In this document: piece after piece, positions 18,387 to 27,864 of the stretch
Numbering within the stretch: the stretch's first letter is position 1
Layout: each line of letters starts with the position of its first letter
Origin: Modestobacter sp. Leaf380
GTDB taxonomy: Bacteria > Actinomycetota > Actinomycetes > Mycobacteriales > Geodermatophilaceae
Direction of reading: 5' to 3'
NCBI RefSeq assembly: GCF_001424485.1
Contig: NZ_LMQC01000001.1
Span: 501,755-565,754 of the forward strand
Length of the DNA stretch: 64,000 nt
Made by a program: the position numbers and the translations under genes
The notes under the pieces: model-generated
What the model saw: the letters and a program-made list of their open reading frames with translations, nothing else
The model's database searches: none
What the model was told of the DNA's origin: nothing

Positions 18387-19052
18387 ATGCGCATCGTCAT
18401 CGCAGGAGCCCACGGACAGATCGCCCGACGCCTCACCCGGCTGCTCACCGGACGCGGGGACACCGTCGTGGGCATCGTCCGCAACCCCGACCACACCCAG
18501 GACCTCACCTCCGACGGCGCCGAGCCCGTCGTCCTCGACCTCGAGCAGGCCTCCGTCGACGACGTCGCCGGCGTCCTCCGCGGCGCCGACGGGGTGGTGT
18601 TCGCCGCCGGCGGCGGACCCGACAGCGGCACCGCCCGCAAGGACTCCGTCGACCGCGGCGCCGCCGTGCTGCTCGCCGACGCTGCCGAGGCCGCCGGTGT
18701 GCGCCCCTACCTGCTGGTGTCCTCCGTCGGTGTGGACGCCGTCGCCGACGGTGCCACCCCCGAGGGCATGGGCGAGGTCTTCGTGGCCTACCTGCGCGCC
18801 AAGCTCGCGGCCGAGCAGGCCGTGCTCCCCCGCCCCGCACTGGACGTCACCGTCGTCCGACCGGTCACGCTCACGGACGACCCCGGCACCGGCCGGGTCG
18901 AGCTCGCCCGGCACGTCGAGCACGGCGAGGTCACCCGGGACGACGTCGCAGCCGTCCTCGTCGCCCTGCTCGACGACCCCAAGACCGGTGCCGTCGTGGA
19001 GCTGCGTGGCGGCGACGTCCCGGTGGTGGAGGCCGTCGCCGCCGTCGTCTGA
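18387..19052 (+). CDS. NAD(P)H-binding protein, atypical short-chain dehydrogenase
   Basis: A 221-residue Rossmann protein. It starts with the dinucleotide-binding loop IAGAHGQIARRLTRLL, then VFAAGGGPDSG and LLVSSVGVDAVAD, and ends with the VRPVTLTDDPGTG region. It resembles the SDR_a5/YwnB-type NAD(P)H-binding proteins, which lack the classical YxxxK active site. Substrate unknown. The ATG is preferred over an in-frame GTG nine bases upstream (18378); no strong ribosome-binding site decides between them. The 74 bases before it (18313-18386) show no other feature. Confidence 0.8.
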   Translation: MRIVIAGAHGQIARRLTRLLTGRGDTVVGIVRNPDHTQDLTSDGAEPVVLDLEQASVDDVAGVLRGADGVVFAAGGGPDSGTARKDSVDRGAAVLLADAAEAAGVRPYLLVSSVGVDAVADGATPEGMGEVFVAYLRAKLAAEQAVLPRPALDVTVVRPVTLTDDPGTGRVELARHVEHGEVTRDDVAAVLVALLDDPKTGAVVELRGGDVPVVEAVAAVV

Positions 19053-19066
19053 GCGTGGCGCAGCGG

Positions 19067-19849
19067 TCAGTCGTCGTCGCGGCGGGCCCGGGTCACCCGG
19101 GTCCGCGCGGCGAGCTGGTCCTCCGGCGGGTAGTCCACCCGGATGAGCGTGAGCCCGCCGGCAGGTGCCACCGGCACGTCGTCGGCCCGGCTGGTGCGGC
19201 TCAGCAGCGACGCCGGCCAGTCCGGTGGGCGCCGCCCCTCCCCCACGGCCAGCAGCCCGCCGACCAGGCTGCGCACCATCGAGTGGCAGAACGCGTCGGC
19301 CGACGCCGCGACCGTCACCAGGTCGCCGTCGCGCACGACGTCCAGGTCGGTGAGGACCCGGATCGTGGTCGCGCCCTCACGGCGCCGGCAGAACGCCGCG
19401 AAGTCGTGCTGGCCCAGGAGCAGCGCCGCCGCCACCCGCATGGCCGGGACGTCGAGAGTGCGCGGCCAGCCCACCGTGTCCGCGCGCCGCAGCGGAGGAG
19501 GGCCGGCGACCGCATCGGTCAGCCGGTAGACGTAGTGCCGCCCCAGGGCGGCGAACCGGGCGTCGAAGTCCCCGGGCACCACCTGGGCCGAGGTCACCGC
19601 GATGTCACCGCTCAGCACGCCGCGCAGTCTGCGCAGCAGCTTGGGCTGGTGCTGGGACCACAGGTGGGCCGGCAGGTCGGTGTGGGCCACCTGACCGGTC
19701 GCGTGGACACCGGCATCGGTGCGCCCGGCGACGGTCAGCCCCACGTCGTGCCGCAACACCATCGCCAGGGCCAGCTCGAGCTCTCCCTGCACGGTGCGCT
19801 GGTCGGGCTGCCGCGCCCAGCCGTGCAGCGCCGTGCCGTCGTAGGACAC
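19067..19849 (-). CDS. truA: tRNA pseudouridine(38-40) synthase TruA
   Basis: Isomerises uridines 38-40 in the tRNA anticodon stem. The catalytic aspartate is in [29 protein letters not shown] and [11 protein letters not shown] are also diagnostic. From the GTG at 19849 the protein has 260 residues. The conserved first strand continues in frame upstream ([11 protein letters not shown]), so the true start may be a few codons earlier. No ATG, GTG or TTG lies in that stretch, only a CTG at 19855. It follows rplQ, the usual order. Confidence 0.9.
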   Translation of the reverse strand: MSYDGTALHGWARQPDQRTVQGELELALAMVLRHDVGLTVAGRTDAGVHATGQVAHTDLPAHLWSQHQPKLLRRLRGVLSGDIAVTSAQVVPGDFDARFAALGRHYVYRLTDAVAGPPPLRRADTVGWPRTLDVPAMRVAAALLLGQHDFAAFCRRREGATTIRVLTDLDVVRDGDLVTVAASADAFCHSMVRSLVGGLLAVGEGRRPPDWPASLLSRTSRADDVPVAPAGGLTLIRVDYPPEDQLAARTRVTRARRDDD

Positions 19850-19865
19850 CCCCAGCCGGACGCGG

Positions 19866-19899
19866 ACGAGCCCGCCACCGGTGTCGGTGGCGGGCTCGT
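19866..19899 (-). terminator. perfect 15-bp hairpin between rplQ and truA
   Basis: Bases 19866-19880 and 19885-19899 are perfect inverted repeats around a GTGT loop. The hairpin begins 27 bases after the rplQ stop. No U-run follows, and the stem lies within 20 bases of the truA start. It could be a terminator, a read-through attenuator or a processing signal. Confidence 0.65.
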
Positions 19900-19925
19900 C
19901 GGCCGTGCTGTGGTTCAGCGCTGCG

Positions 19926-20651
19926 TCACTTCGGGTCGGGCTGGGACTCCCCGCCGGGGGCGGCGTCGCCGGTGGTGGCGGCGTCGCCCACCTCGGCGGC
20001 GTTCACCTCGGCAGCAGCGGCCTCGGCGACCTCGGGCGAGAGGGCGTCGTCGGCGACGACGACACCGTTCTCGGCCGTGGGCTGCGCGTCGGTGGTGTTC
20101 TCGTCCTGGACCTCACCGTCGGGGGTGAAGACCTCGGTCGTGGTGGCCTCGGCGTCGGCCTGGTCGCTGGCCTCGTCGGCGATCTCCTCGCTGGAGGCAG
20201 TGACCTCGCCGGCGGCGGAGGCAGCCCCGGCCCCGGCCGCGAAGCGGGTGCCGCGAGCGCGCTCGGCCTCGCCGACGGCCTGCTGGCCGACCGTGAGGGC
20301 CTCGACGAGCTCGATGACGGCCATCGGCGCGTTGTCGCCCTTGCGGGGGCCGACCTTCGTGATGCGGGTGTAGCCACCGGGGCGGTTCTCGAAGCGAGGA
20401 CCGATCTCGGCGAAGAGGTGGTGCACGACGTTCTTGTCGCGGACGGTCGTCATGACCTGGCGACGGGCGTGCAGGTCGCCCTTCTTGGCCAGCGTGACGA
20501 GCTTCTCGGCCAGCGGACGCAGCCGCTTGGCCTTGGTCTCGGTGGTGGTGATCCGGCCGTGCTCGAACAGCGCGGTGGCCAGGTTGGCCAGCATCAGCCG
20601 CTCGTGCGACGGAGATCCGCCGAGGCGGGGGCCCTTGGTGGGGGTGGGCAT
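19926..20651 (-). CDS. rplQ: 50S ribosomal protein L17 with long acidic tail
   Basis: Large-subunit protein near the exit tunnel. Residues 1-118 are canonical L17 ([51 protein letters not shown]). The remaining 120 or so residues are an Ala/Glu/Thr/Asp-rich, low-complexity tail with no predicted fold, making the protein 241 residues instead of about 120. Tails on L17 are known in actinobacteria, but this one is long. It ends the alpha-operon part of the cluster. Confidence 0.96.
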   Translation of the reverse strand: MPTPTKGPRLGGSPSHERLMLANLATALFEHGRITTTETKAKRLRPLAEKLVTLAKKGDLHARRQVMTTVRDKNVVHHLFAEIGPRFENRPGGYTRITKVGPRKGDNAPMAVIELVEALTVGQQAVGEAERARGTRFAAGAGAASAAGEVTASSEEIADEASDQADAEATTTEVFTPDGEVQDENTTDAQPTAENGVVVADDALSPEVAEAAAAEVNAAEVGDAATTGDAAPGGESQPDPK

Positions 20652-20793
20652 GTCGATCCCTTCTCAGGCCGCCGGAGAACTGTGCCGGCCGCGCGTCTTC
20701 TGATGGGTGGTGCTCCGGTCCCGGTGGTCCGGGGTGCCGGCGGGACCCCGCCGACGACGGCCCCGAGGGGCAGTCGCCGGCGGAGTCCGTCGA

Positions 20794-21858
20794 TCAGAGC
20801 TGCTCGGTCTCCCGGAAGTCGCCCTCGGTGTACTCCTGGCCGTCCGCGTACTGCGTCTCGCCCGGGAAGCTCTCGTCGTAGGTCTCGTCGTAGCTCTCCA
20901 CCGAGGTGGGGACGAATCCGGGCGGGCTGTCCTTGAGCGCGAGGCCCATGGCGGCCAGCTTCAGCTTGACCTCGTCGATGGACTTCGCGCCGAAGTTGCG
21001 GATGTCCAGCAGGTCGGCCTCGGAGCGGGTGACGAGCTCACCGACGGTGTGCACGCCCTCGCGCTTGAGGCAGTTGTAGGACCGGACGGTGAGGTCCATG
21101 TCCTCGATCGGCATCGAGAAGTTGGCGATGTCGGCGGCCTCGGCCGGGCTGGGGCCGACCTCGATGCCCTCGGCGTCGACGTTGAGCTCGCGCAGCAGGC
21201 CGAAGAGCTCCACCAGGGTCGAGCCGGCGGAAGCGATCGCGTCACGGGGCTCGATGGAGGGCTTGGTCTCGACGTCGACGACCAGACGGTCGAAGTCGGT
21301 GCGCTGCTCGACGCGGGTGGCCTCGACGGCGTAGGTCACCTTCAGCACCGGGGAGTAGATCGAGTCCACGGGGATCCGACCGATCTCCTGGCCGGGCTGC
21401 TTGTTCTGGGTGGCCGGCACGTAGCCACGGCCACGCTCGACGACGAGCTCGATCTCCAGACGGCCCTTGGCGTTCAGGGTCGCGATGTGCAGCTCGGGGT
21501 TGTGCACCTCGACACCGGCCGGGGGCGCGATGTCGGCGGCGGTGACCTCACCGGGGCCCTGCTTGCGCAGGTACATCGTCACCGGCTCGTCGGAGTCGGA
21601 GCTGACGACCAGGCCCTTGAGGTTCAGGATCAGCTCGGTGACGTCCTCCTTGACCCCGGGCACGGTGGTGAACTCGTGCAGGGTGCCCTCGATGCGGATG
21701 CTGGTGACAGCGGCGCCGGGGATCGAGGACAGCAGGGTGCGGCGGAGCGAGTTGCCGAGGGTGTAGCCGAAGCCGGGCTCCAGCGGCTCGATGACGAACC
21801 GCGAGCGCTGGGCGTCGATCGTCTCTTCGGTCAGGGTGGGGCGCTGTGCGATGAGCAT
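20794..21858 (-). CDS. rpoA: DNA-directed RNA polymerase subunit alpha
   Basis: Scaffold subunit for RNA polymerase assembly. The N-terminal dimerisation domain (about 1-230) has [23 protein letters not shown]. The C-terminal promoter-binding domain (about 250-320) has [17 protein letters not shown] and [14 protein letters not shown]. An acidic tail ([16 protein letters not shown]) follows. The length of 354 residues is normal. A 142-base gap separates it from rplQ and contains only short weak hairpins. Confidence 0.98.
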   Translation of the reverse strand: MLIAQRPTLTEETIDAQRSRFVIEPLEPGFGYTLGNSLRRTLLSSIPGAAVTSIRIEGTLHEFTTVPGVKEDVTELILNLKGLVVSSDSDEPVTMYLRKQGPGEVTAADIAPPAGVEVHNPELHIATLNAKGRLEIELVVERGRGYVPATQNKQPGQEIGRIPVDSIYSPVLKVTYAVEATRVEQRTDFDRLVVDVETKPSIEPRDAIASAGSTLVELFGLLRELNVDAEGIEVGPSPAEAADIANFSMPIEDMDLTVRSYNCLKREGVHTVGELVTRSEADLLDIRNFGAKSIDEVKLKLAAMGLALKDSPPGFVPTSVESYDETYDESFPGETQYADGQEYTEGDFRETEQL

Positions 21859-21915
21859 GTGGTTCTCCTCCAGGTCCGCCGGCGACCGCTATATGACGCC
21901 GAGGGGGATGGTGCC

Positions 21916-21947
21916 GGCGGGACGGACATCTGTCCGTCCGTCCCGCC
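21916..21947 (-). terminator. hairpin between rpsD and rpoA
   Basis: An outer 8-bp stem (21916-21923 with 21940-21947) encloses a 5-bp inner stem, with a 4-base bulge on one side. It lies in the 136-base rpsD-rpoA gap, about 48 bases after the rpsD stop, with no U-run. It may act as attenuator or processing site rather than full terminator. Confidence 0.45.
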
Positions 21948-21994
21948 GTCGTGCTGCCGCGTGGTGCTGCGGGTCGTTCAGTGGTGCAGGTGCG

Positions 21995-22621
21995 TCACTT
22001 GGAGTACAGCTCGACGATCAGCTGCTCCTGGACGGGGGTGTCGATCACCTGACGGGCCGGGATCGAGTGGACCAGCACCTTGAGCTGGCTGCTGATCACC
22101 TCCAGCCACGCCGGGACCGGACGCGAGCCGGCCTCGGCCTGCGCCACCTGGAACGGGACCATCTCGACGGACTTCGCAGCCACCTCGACGATGTCGTTCG
22201 CGGTCACCCGGTAGGACGGGATGTCGACCTTGCGGCCGTTGACCTTGATGTGGCCGTGACGCACCAGCTGGCGCGACATGTCACGGGACTTCGCGAAGCC
22301 GGCGCGGTAGACCACGTTGTCCAGGCGGGACTCGAGGATCTGCAGCAGGACCTCACCGGTCTTGCCCGACTTCTTGTTGGCCTCTTCGTAGTAGCCGCGG
22401 AACTGCTTCTCCAGCACGCCGTAGATGCGACGGGCCTTCTGCTTCTCACGCAGCTGCAGGAGGTACTCGCTGTCCTTGGTGCGACCGCGACCGTGCTCAC
22501 CCGGGGGGTAGGGACGGATCTCGATCGGGCACTTGGCGGACTCGCACTTGCTGCCCTTGAGGAACAGCTTCATCTTCTCGCGCCGGCACAGGCGGCAGTC
22601 GGCTCCGGTGTAACGGGCCAC
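21995..22621 (-). CDS. rpsD: 30S ribosomal protein S4 (zinc type)
   Basis: Primary 16S rRNA-binding protein of the 30S body. The N-terminus carries four cysteines (C9, C12, C26, C31) for a zinc site, so this is the zinc-containing form. The S4 RNA-binding domain is seen in SRLDNVVYRAGFAKSRDMSRQ followed by HGHIKVNGRKVDIPSY. The length is 208 residues. In other bacteria S4 can regulate its own operon; the rpsD-rpoA gap contains a hairpin that could matter for this. Confidence 0.98.
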   Translation of the reverse strand: MARYTGADCRLCRREKMKLFLKGSKCESAKCPIEIRPYPPGEHGRGRTKDSEYLLQLREKQKARRIYGVLEKQFRGYYEEANKKSGKTGEVLLQILESRLDNVVYRAGFAKSRDMSRQLVRHGHIKVNGRKVDIPSYRVTANDIVEVAAKSVEMVPFQVAQAEAGSRPVPAWLEVISSQLKVLVHSIPARQVIDTPVQEQLIVELYSK

Positions 22622-22662
22622 GGTGGTGTCTCCCTGTTTTTCTAAGAGTCAGGAGCGTCGGG

Positions 22663-23067
22663 TCAGACCCGGCGACGCTTCTTGGGGCGGCAGCCGTTGT
22701 GCGGCTGGGGGGTGACGTCGGAGATCTGCCCGACCTCCAGGCCCGTGGCCTGCAGGGAGCGGATGGCGGTCTCGCGGCCGGAGCCGGGACCCTTCACGAA
22801 GACGTCGACCTTCCGCATGCCGTGCTCCTGCGCCTTGCGCGCGGCGCTCTCGGCAGCCATCTGCGCCGCGAACGGCGTGGACTTGCGGGAGCCCTTGAAC
22901 CCGACGTGGCCGGCCGAGGCCCAGCTGATGACGTTCCCCGTGGGGTCCGTGATCGACACGATCGTGTTGTTGAAGGTGCTCTTGATGTGCGCCGCACCGT
23001 GAGCGACGTTCTTCTTCTCCTTGCGGCGCACCTTCTTGGCGCCTGCCGCGCGTGCCCTGGGAGGCAT
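22663..23067 (-). CDS. rpsK: 30S ribosomal protein S11
   Basis: Platform protein lining the mRNA exit. [20 protein letters not shown] and the C-terminal [20 protein letters not shown] are invariant family features. The 134-residue length is normal. It lies 41 bases before rpsD in the order rpsM-rpsK-rpsD-rpoA-rplQ. Confidence 0.98.
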   Translation of the reverse strand: MPPRARAAGAKKVRRKEKKNVAHGAAHIKSTFNNTIVSITDPTGNVISWASAGHVGFKGSRKSTPFAAQMAAESAARKAQEHGMRKVDVFVKGPGSGRETAIRSLQATGLEVGQISDVTPQPHNGCRPKKRRRV

Positions 23068-23111
23068 GACTCTCTTCTCTGTTCGTGGCCTGGGTGGAGC
23101 AGGGGTGGAGC

Positions 23112-23149
23112 GCCCGGTCGCCCCCTCTGCGGGGGCACGACGACCGGGC
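23112..23149 (-). terminator. bulged hairpin between rpsM and rpsK
   Basis: An outer 9-bp stem (23112-23120 with 23141-23149) and an inner 5-bp G/C stem (23121-23125 with 23131-23135) surround a TCTGC loop, with a 5-base bulge. It starts 17 bases after the rpsM stop, inside the operon, and has no U-run. Confidence 0.5.
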
Positions 23150-23165
23150 CGAGGCGCCTAGGCCC

Positions 23166-23540
23166 TCAGCGGGCCTTCTTCTTGCCGGCGATGGTCTTGC
23201 GCGGGCCCTTGGACGAACGCGCGTTGGTCTTGGTGCGCTGTCCGCGCACGGGCAGACCGCGGCGGTGACGCAGACCCTGGTAGCAACCGATCTCCACCTT
23301 GCGGCGGATGTCGGCAGCGACCTCGCGTCGCAGGTCACCCTCGACGCGGAAGTGCTCGTCGATGTAGTCGCGGAGCTTCAGCAGGTCCTCGTCCGAGAGG
23401 TCCTTGGCACGCAGGTCCGGGCTCACGCCCGTCGCCTCCAAGGTGGCCTTCGCCGAGGTCCGGCCGATGCCGTAGATGTAGGTGAGCGCGATCTCCATGC
23501 GCTTCTCGCGGGGGAGATCGACGCCAGCCAGTCGTGCCAT
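23166..23540 (-). CDS. rpsM: 30S ribosomal protein S13
   Basis: 30S head protein that contacts the 50S subunit and the P-site t[29 protein letters not shown] and the C-terminal [16 protein letters not shown] are typical. The length is 124 residues. It starts 13 bases after the rpmJ stop. Confidence 0.98.
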   Translation of the reverse strand: MARLAGVDLPREKRMEIALTYIYGIGRTSAKATLEATGVSPDLRAKDLSDEDLLKLRDYIDEHFRVEGDLRREVAADIRRKVEIGCYQGLRHRRGLPVRGQRTKTNARSSKGPRKTIAGKKKAR

Positions 23541-23553
23541 GTCCTGTACTCCC

Positions 23554-23667
23554 TCAGCCCTGGCGCTGCTTGTGCCGGGCGTTGTCGCAGATGACCATGA
23601 CCCGGCCGTGCCGGCGGATCACCTTGCACTTGTCGCAGATCTTCTTGACCGACGGCTGGACCTTCAC
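23554..23667 (-). CDS. rpmJ: 50S ribosomal protein L36 (zinc type)
   Basis: A 37-residue protein starting [14 protein letters not shown] from the GTG at 23667. Zinc ligands C11, C14, C27 and H32 are all present, so it is the zinc form. It lies between infA and rpsM, the standard place. Any in-frame sequence upstream of this GTG is not conserved. Confidence 0.97.
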   Translation of the reverse strand: MKVQPSVKKICDKCKVIRRHGRVMVICDNARHKQRQG

Positions 23668-23734
23668 CGGGCCGCCCTCATTTCCTGGTAGTTCGTGGGT
23701 CGCGGCGCCACCGTGTCGGGGCGCACCGCGGAGG

Positions 23735-23956
23735 TCACTTGTAGCGGTAGACGATGCGACCGCGCGTGAGGTCGTAGGGCGAGAGCTCCACGACGACGCG
23801 GTCCTCGGGCAGGATGCGGATGTAGTGCTGCCGCATCTTGCCGCTGATGTGCGCGAGCACGCGGTGCCCGTTCTGCAGTTCCACTCGGAACATCGCGTTG
23901 GGGAGCGGCTCGACGACTCGACCCTCGACCTCGATGGCCCCGTCTTTCTTCGCCAT
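23735..23956 (-). CDS. infA: translation initiation factor IF-1
   Basis: A 73-residue OB-fold factor that blocks the ribosomal A site during initiation. [32 protein letters not shown] and the C-terminal [12 protein letters not shown] are diagnostic. It follows map after a 272-base gap that carries a candidate promoter, so infA-rpmJ-rpsM-rpsK-rpsD-rpoA-rplQ probably forms its own transcription unit. Confidence 0.98.
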   Translation of the reverse strand: MAKKDGAIEVEGRVVEPLPNAMFRVELQNGHRVLAHISGKMRQHYIRILPEDRVVVELSPYDLTRGRIVYRYK

Positions 23957-24130
23957 TCCCTACACGGCCTCCCGATCTGGTGTGCTCCAGTGCTGGTGCA
24001 CTGACTCGCGTGCACCCATGCCGGAGGCACGGGTGTGTGGTGCTGGGTGTCTGGTGCGGGCGGTCTCGCAGAGGGCGCCCGCCGGTGTGCGGCCACAGCA
24101 CGACGACGGACGGCGCGAACGCCAGCGGTC

Positions 24131-24160
24131 ACTGTACCCCGCCAGCCTCAGCCGTTCCAA
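24131..24160 (-). promoter_or_regulatory. candidate infA promoter
   Basis: On the minus strand TTGGAA (24160-24155) and TACAGT (24136-24131) are separated by 18 bases. This fits a housekeeping sigma factor and lies in the map-infA gap. The leader to infA would be about 170 nt; apart from this element I see nothing clear in 23957-24228. Confidence 0.45.
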
Positions 24161-24228
24161 CCCCGGTGCAGGTGACCCCCGCGACCCACCTCGACGGTGT
24201 CGAGGAGGACCGGGGACGGAGGACTGCC

Positions 24229-25032
24229 TCAGGTGCGGGCGGTGATGCCGAAGGGCGCGAGACCCGCCACCCCGCCGTCCTCCGCCGTGAGGACCCAGGG
24301 GCCCTCGGGCGTGATCGCGACGGTGTGCTCGAAGTGGGCGGCCCGCGAACCGTCCTTGGTCACCACGGTCCACCCGTCCTCGAGTTCGAGGGTGTCCGGC
24401 GACCCGACGGTGACCATCGGCTCGATGGCCAGGGCGAGCCCCGGGACGAGCTTGGGTCCACGACCGGCGCGCCCGTAGTTCAGCACGTGGGGGTCCTGGT
24501 GCATCTCGGTGCCGATGCCGTGGCCGCCGTAGTGGTCGACGATGCCGTAGTCGTGCTCGTGCGCCGAGATCGACTCCTCGACGGCGTGACTGATGTCGGT
24601 CAGCCGGCCACCGACCACAGCCCTGGCCAGCCCCGCCCACATGGACTGCTCGGTCGCCGCCATCAGGGCCGCGTCCTCGGCGGAGGGCTCCCCCACCGTC
24701 ACCGTGATGGCCGAGTCACCGTGCCACCCCTGCAGGATCGCGCCGCAGTCGATGGAGATGTTGTCCCCGAGCTCCAGCACTCGGCTGGAAGCCGGGATGC
24801 CGTGCACGATCTCGGCGTTGATCGAGGCGCAGATGCACCCCGTGAAGCCGTGGTACCCCAAGAACGAGGGGATGGCCCCCGCGCTGCGGATGTGGTCCTC
24901 GGCGATGGCGTTCAGCTCACCCGTGGTGACCCCGGGCGCCACCCCGGCGCGCACCGCAGCCAGGGCGCCGGCGACCACCAGCCCCGCCGCCCGCATCAGC
25001 TCGATCTCGTGCGCGGTCTTGATCTGGATCAT
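24229..25032 (-). CDS. map: methionine aminopeptidase type I
   Basis: Removes the initiator methionine from nascent proteins. The metal ligands lie in SIDCGAILQGWHGD, then in HYGGHGIGTEMHQDP and AIEPMV, and near the C-terminus in HFEHTVAIT. The ATG at 25032 gives 267 residues beginning MIQIKTAHEIELM. An in-frame GTG about 55 bases upstream (VSADLLSRLP) could extend the N-terminus. It follows adk, as in most bacteria. Confidence 0.96.
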   Translation of the reverse strand: MIQIKTAHEIELMRAAGLVVAGALAAVRAGVAPGVTTGELNAIAEDHIRSAGAIPSFLGYHGFTGCICASINAEIVHGIPASSRVLELGDNISIDCGAILQGWHGDSAITVTVGEPSAEDAALMAATEQSMWAGLARAVVGGRLTDISHAVEESISAHEHDYGIVDHYGGHGIGTEMHQDPHVLNYGRAGRGPKLVPGLALAIEPMVTVGSPDTLELEDGWTVVTKDGSRAAHFEHTVAITPEGPWVLTAEDGGVAGLAPFGITART

Positions 25033-25099
25033 GCGTCCACTCCACTTCGCCAGCAGCGGCAGACGGGACAAGAGGTCAGCGCTCACGGCTCGACCCCCG

Positions 25100-25726
25100 T
25101 CATCGCCGTGCGGGCTGTCCGGCCGTCCCGTCGTCGTCGGACCCGGCGGCACCTCGCAGCGCCTCCAGGGCACGCCCGGTGACCTCGCCGATCTCGCCGA
25201 TGGCGTCGATCGTCGCGAGCAGCCCCTCCTGGCGGTACCAACCCGACAGCGGAGCGGTCTGCTCCCGGTAGACGTCCAGCCGGTGCCGGACGGTCTCGGG
25301 CTTGTCGTCACCGCGCTGCACGGGCTGACCGTCGACGATCACGACGCGACCCGACAGGCGGCGCACCAGCTCGTCCTCCTCGACGACGAGCTCCAGGACA
25401 CAGTCCAGGTGCTGCCCCAGGTCGACCAGGGAGTCCCGCAGCTGCTCGGCCTGCGCGATCGTCCGGGGGAACCCGTCGAGCAGGAAGCCCGCCTTCGCGT
25501 CGGGCTCGGCCAGCCGGTCGCTGACCATGGCCACGGTGATCTCGTCGGGGACGAGGTCGCCGGCGTCCATGTAGGCCTTGGCCTTCTCGCCGAGCTCGGT
25601 CTTGCCGGACACGTTGGCCCGGAAGATGTCTCCGGTCGAGATGGCCGGGACGCCGAGCTCACCGGCGATGATCTGCGCCTGGGTGCCCTTGCCCGCGCCG
25701 GGCGGCCCCAGCAGGACGACGCGCAC
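25100..25726 (-). CDS. adk: adenylate kinase
   Basis: Interconverts ATP + AMP and 2 ADP. P-loop GPPGAGKGT (7-15), AMP-binding [13 protein letters not shown] and the LID region RRLSGRVVI are visible. The LID lacks the zinc cysteines and is of the short actinobacterial type (208 residues in total). The GTG start shares one base with the secY stop, so the two are coupled. Confidence 0.97.
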   Translation of the reverse strand: MRVVLLGPPGAGKGTQAQIIAGELGVPAISTGDIFRANVSGKTELGEKAKAYMDAGDLVPDEITVAMVSDRLAEPDAKAGFLLDGFPRTIAQAEQLRDSLVDLGQHLDCVLELVVEEDELVRRLSGRVVIVDGQPVQRGDDKPETVRHRLDVYREQTAPLSGWYRQEGLLATIDAIGEIGEVTGRALEALRGAAGSDDDGTAGQPARR

Positions 25727-27036
25727 TACTTCAGGAACCCTTCGTAGTTGCGCTGGTTCAGCTGCGTCTCGATCTGCTTCACCGTCTCCAAGCCCACTCC
25801 CACCATGATCAGCACCGCGGTCCCGCCGAACGGGAAGTTCTGGTTCTGCCCCTCTTGGGTCACCGAGAGGAACAGGTTGGGCAACACTGCCACCAGCCCC
25901 AGGTAGATCGAGCCCGGCAGCGTGATCCGGGAGAGCACGTACTGCAGGTACTCGGCGGTGGGCCGGCCCGGACGGATGCCGGGGATGAAGCCGCCGTAGC
26001 GCTTCATGTCCTCGGCGCGCTCCTCCGGGTTGAACGTGATCGACACGTAGAAGTACGTGAAGAAGACGATCAGCCCGAAGTAGATGGCGATGTGCACCGG
26101 GCTGGACTGGTTGATGACGTAGTTCTCGAAGAACCGTCGCACCGCGCCCGTCGAGTCACCCTGCAGCTGGCTGATGAGCTGCGGGAGGTACAGCAGCGAG
26201 GAGGCGAAGATGACCGGGATGACACCGGCCTGGTTCACCTTCAGCGGCAGGTACGTCGACGTGCCGCCGTACATCCGGCGACCGACCATGCGCTTCGCGT
26301 ACTGCACGGGGATGCGCCGCTGCGCCTGCTCGACGTAGACGACCGAGGCGATGACCACCAGCGCCAGCACGCAGACCAGGCCGAAGATCAGGCCACCGCG
26401 GGTCTGCAGGATCGACCCGCCCTCGGCGGGGATGCGTGCAGCGATCGAGGTGAAGATCAGCACGGACATGCCGTTGCCGATCCCCTTCTCGGTCAGCAGC
26501 TCGCCCAGCCACATGATCACGGCCGTGCCGGCGGTGAGGGCGATGACCAGGACGACGGTGGTCCAGATCGAGTCCGAGGGGATGAGGTCCTGGGCGCAGT
26601 TCGGGAACAGCTGGCCGCTGCGGGCCAGGGCGATGATCCCGGTGCTCTGCAGGACCGCGAGCGCGATGGTCAGGTAACGGGTGTACTGGGTCAGCTTCTG
26701 CTGGCCCGACTGCCCTTCCTTCTTCAGCTGCTCGAAGCGTGGGATGACCACGACCAACAGCTGCACGATGATGCTGGCCGTGATGTACGGCATGATCCCG
26801 AGCGCGAAGATCGACAGTCTCAGCAGCGCCCCACCGGAGAACAGGTTCACCAGCGAGTAGACGTCTCGCTGGTCGGAGGCCTGCGCCTGGTCCAGACAGC
26901 TGTTGATGGCCTCGATGGAGACACCGGGACCGGGGACGCTGGCGCCCAGCCGGTACACGGCGATGATCGCCAGGGAGAACAGGATCTTGCGCCGGAGGTC
27001 TGGCGTCCGGAACGCCGCGGCGAACGCCTGCAGCAC
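25726..27036 (-). CDS. secY: preprotein translocase subunit SecY
   Basis: Channel subunit of the Sec translocon in the cytoplasmic membrane. The GTG start at 27036 gives 436 residues beginning [18 protein letters not shown], the conserved start. Ten hydrophobic helices can be traced, with [19 protein letters not shown] and [15 protein letters not shown] as signatures. It follows a strong hairpin after rplO, so the secY-adk-map unit probably has its own promoter. Confidence 0.97.
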   Translation of the reverse strand: MLQAFAAAFRTPDLRRKILFSLAIIAVYRLGASVPGPGVSIEAINSCLDQAQASDQRDVYSLVNLFSGGALLRLSIFALGIMPYITASIIVQLLVVVIPRFEQLKKEGQSGQQKLTQYTRYLTIALAVLQSTGIIALARSGQLFPNCAQDLIPSDSIWTTVVLVIALTAGTAVIMWLGELLTEKGIGNGMSVLIFTSIAARIPAEGGSILQTRGGLIFGLVCVLALVVIASVVYVEQAQRRIPVQYAKRMVGRRMYGGTSTYLPLKVNQAGVIPVIFASSLLYLPQLISQLQGDSTGAVRRFFENYVINQSSPVHIAIYFGLIVFFTYFYVSITFNPEERAEDMKRYGGFIPGIRPGRPTAEYLQYVLSRITLPGSIYLGLVAVLPNLFLSVTQEGQNQNFPFGGTAVLIMVGVGLETVKQIETQLNQRNYEGFLK

Positions 27037-27061
27037 GTGCCCTCCCCGAGTCGGTCGTGTG

Positions 27062-27090
27062 AGGTTAGCAACGGGCCGGGAGGCCTCGAC
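27062..27090 (-). promoter_or_regulatory. weak candidate secY promoter
   Basis: A minus-strand TAACCT (27067-27062) could be a -10 box 26 bases before the secY GTG. The -35 position (GTCGAG at 27090-27085) is poor. It is listed because the rplO hairpin lies just upstream and secY would otherwise need read-through. Confidence 0.25.
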
Positions 27091-27180
27091 GGCGGGCTGT
27101 CCCCGGAGGGGAGGCTGCCGTGACGTCGGCGACGTCGTCCCGGTGGTGCCGGTCTCCGCCGGAGGCGGGGCCGGGCAGCA

Positions 27181-27218
27181 GACGACCCCCGGGGCGCAGG
27201 TGCACCCCGGGGGTCGTC
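27181..27218 (-). terminator. perfect 14-bp hairpin after rplO
   Basis: Bases 27181-27194 pair perfectly with 27205-27218 around a 10-base loop. It starts five bases after the rplO stop and has no U-run. It marks the end of the spc unit before secY. Confidence 0.7.
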
Positions 27219-27223
27219 GGCGG

Positions 27224-27667
27224 TCAGATCTGGGTGGTGCTGCCCCCGGCCGCGGCGATCTTCTCAGCCGCGGAGGCGGAGAAGGCGTGCGCGTGCACGG
27301 TGACATTGACACTGCCGAGCTCGCCGGTCCCGAGGACCTTGACGGGCTGGCCGCGCCGCACGGCGCCGACCTCGACCAGCGTGTCCGGGTTGACGGACCC
27401 GCCGTTCGGGAACAGTGAGGCGATCTTGTCCAGGTTCACGACCTGGAAGACGACCTTGTTCCGCGGGGTGAAGCCGGAGAGCTTGGGCAGACGCATGAAC
27501 AGCGGCGTCTGACCACCCTCGAAGCGGGCCGAGACCTGGACACGAGCGCCCGAGCCCTTGGTGCCGCGACCGGCCGTCTTGCCCTTGGAGCCCTCACCAC
27601 GACCCACGCGGGTCTTCTTGGTGTGGGCGCCCGGGGCGGGACGCAGGTGGTGGACCTTCAGAGTCAT
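27224..27667 (-). CDS. rplO: 50S ribosomal protein L15
   Basis: Late-assembly large-subunit protein. [30 protein letters not shown] is the glycine- and basic-rich N-terminal half (split here over residues 6-35), and the C-terminal domain ends [16 protein letters not shown]. The length is 147 residues. It follows rpmD after 13 bases. Confidence 0.97.
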   Translation of the reverse strand: MTLKVHHLRPAPGAHTKKTRVGRGEGSKGKTAGRGTKGSGARVQVSARFEGGQTPLFMRLPKLSGFTPRNKVVFQVVNLDKIASLFPNGGSVNPDTLVEVGAVRRGQPVKVLGTGELGSVNVTVHAHAFSASAAEKIAAAGGSTTQI

Positions 27668-27680
27668 CGTCTTCCCCTGC

Positions 27681-27863
27681 TCAGCTGATCTCTTCGACGG
27701 TGACCAGGTGCGGCACCGTCGCGACCATCCCGCGGATCTCGGGACGGTCCTCCTGCACGACGGAGTCGTTGATCCGCTTGAGACCCAGCGAACGCAGCGT
27801 CTGGCGCTGGTTCGGCTTGGTCCCGATCGCCGACTTGGTCTGGGTGACCTTGATCTGGCTCAC
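27681..27863 (-). CDS. rpmD: 50S ribosomal protein L30
   Basis: A 60-residue protein from the GTG at 27863 ([14 protein letters not shown]), with the typical [17 protein letters not shown] and [13 protein letters not shown]. The gene starts one base after the rpsE stop, so it is coupled to it. A longer in-frame start seven codons upstream is not conserved. Confidence 0.96.
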   Translation of the reverse strand: MSQIKVTQTKSAIGTKPNQRQTLRSLGLKRINDSVVQEDRPEIRGMVATVPHLVTVEEIS

Positions 27864-27864
27864 G

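Noticed and set aside
20652-20793. Attenuator between rpoA and rplQ
   Set aside because: Only 5-6 bp stems with small loops could be found, not above what this base composition gives by chance.
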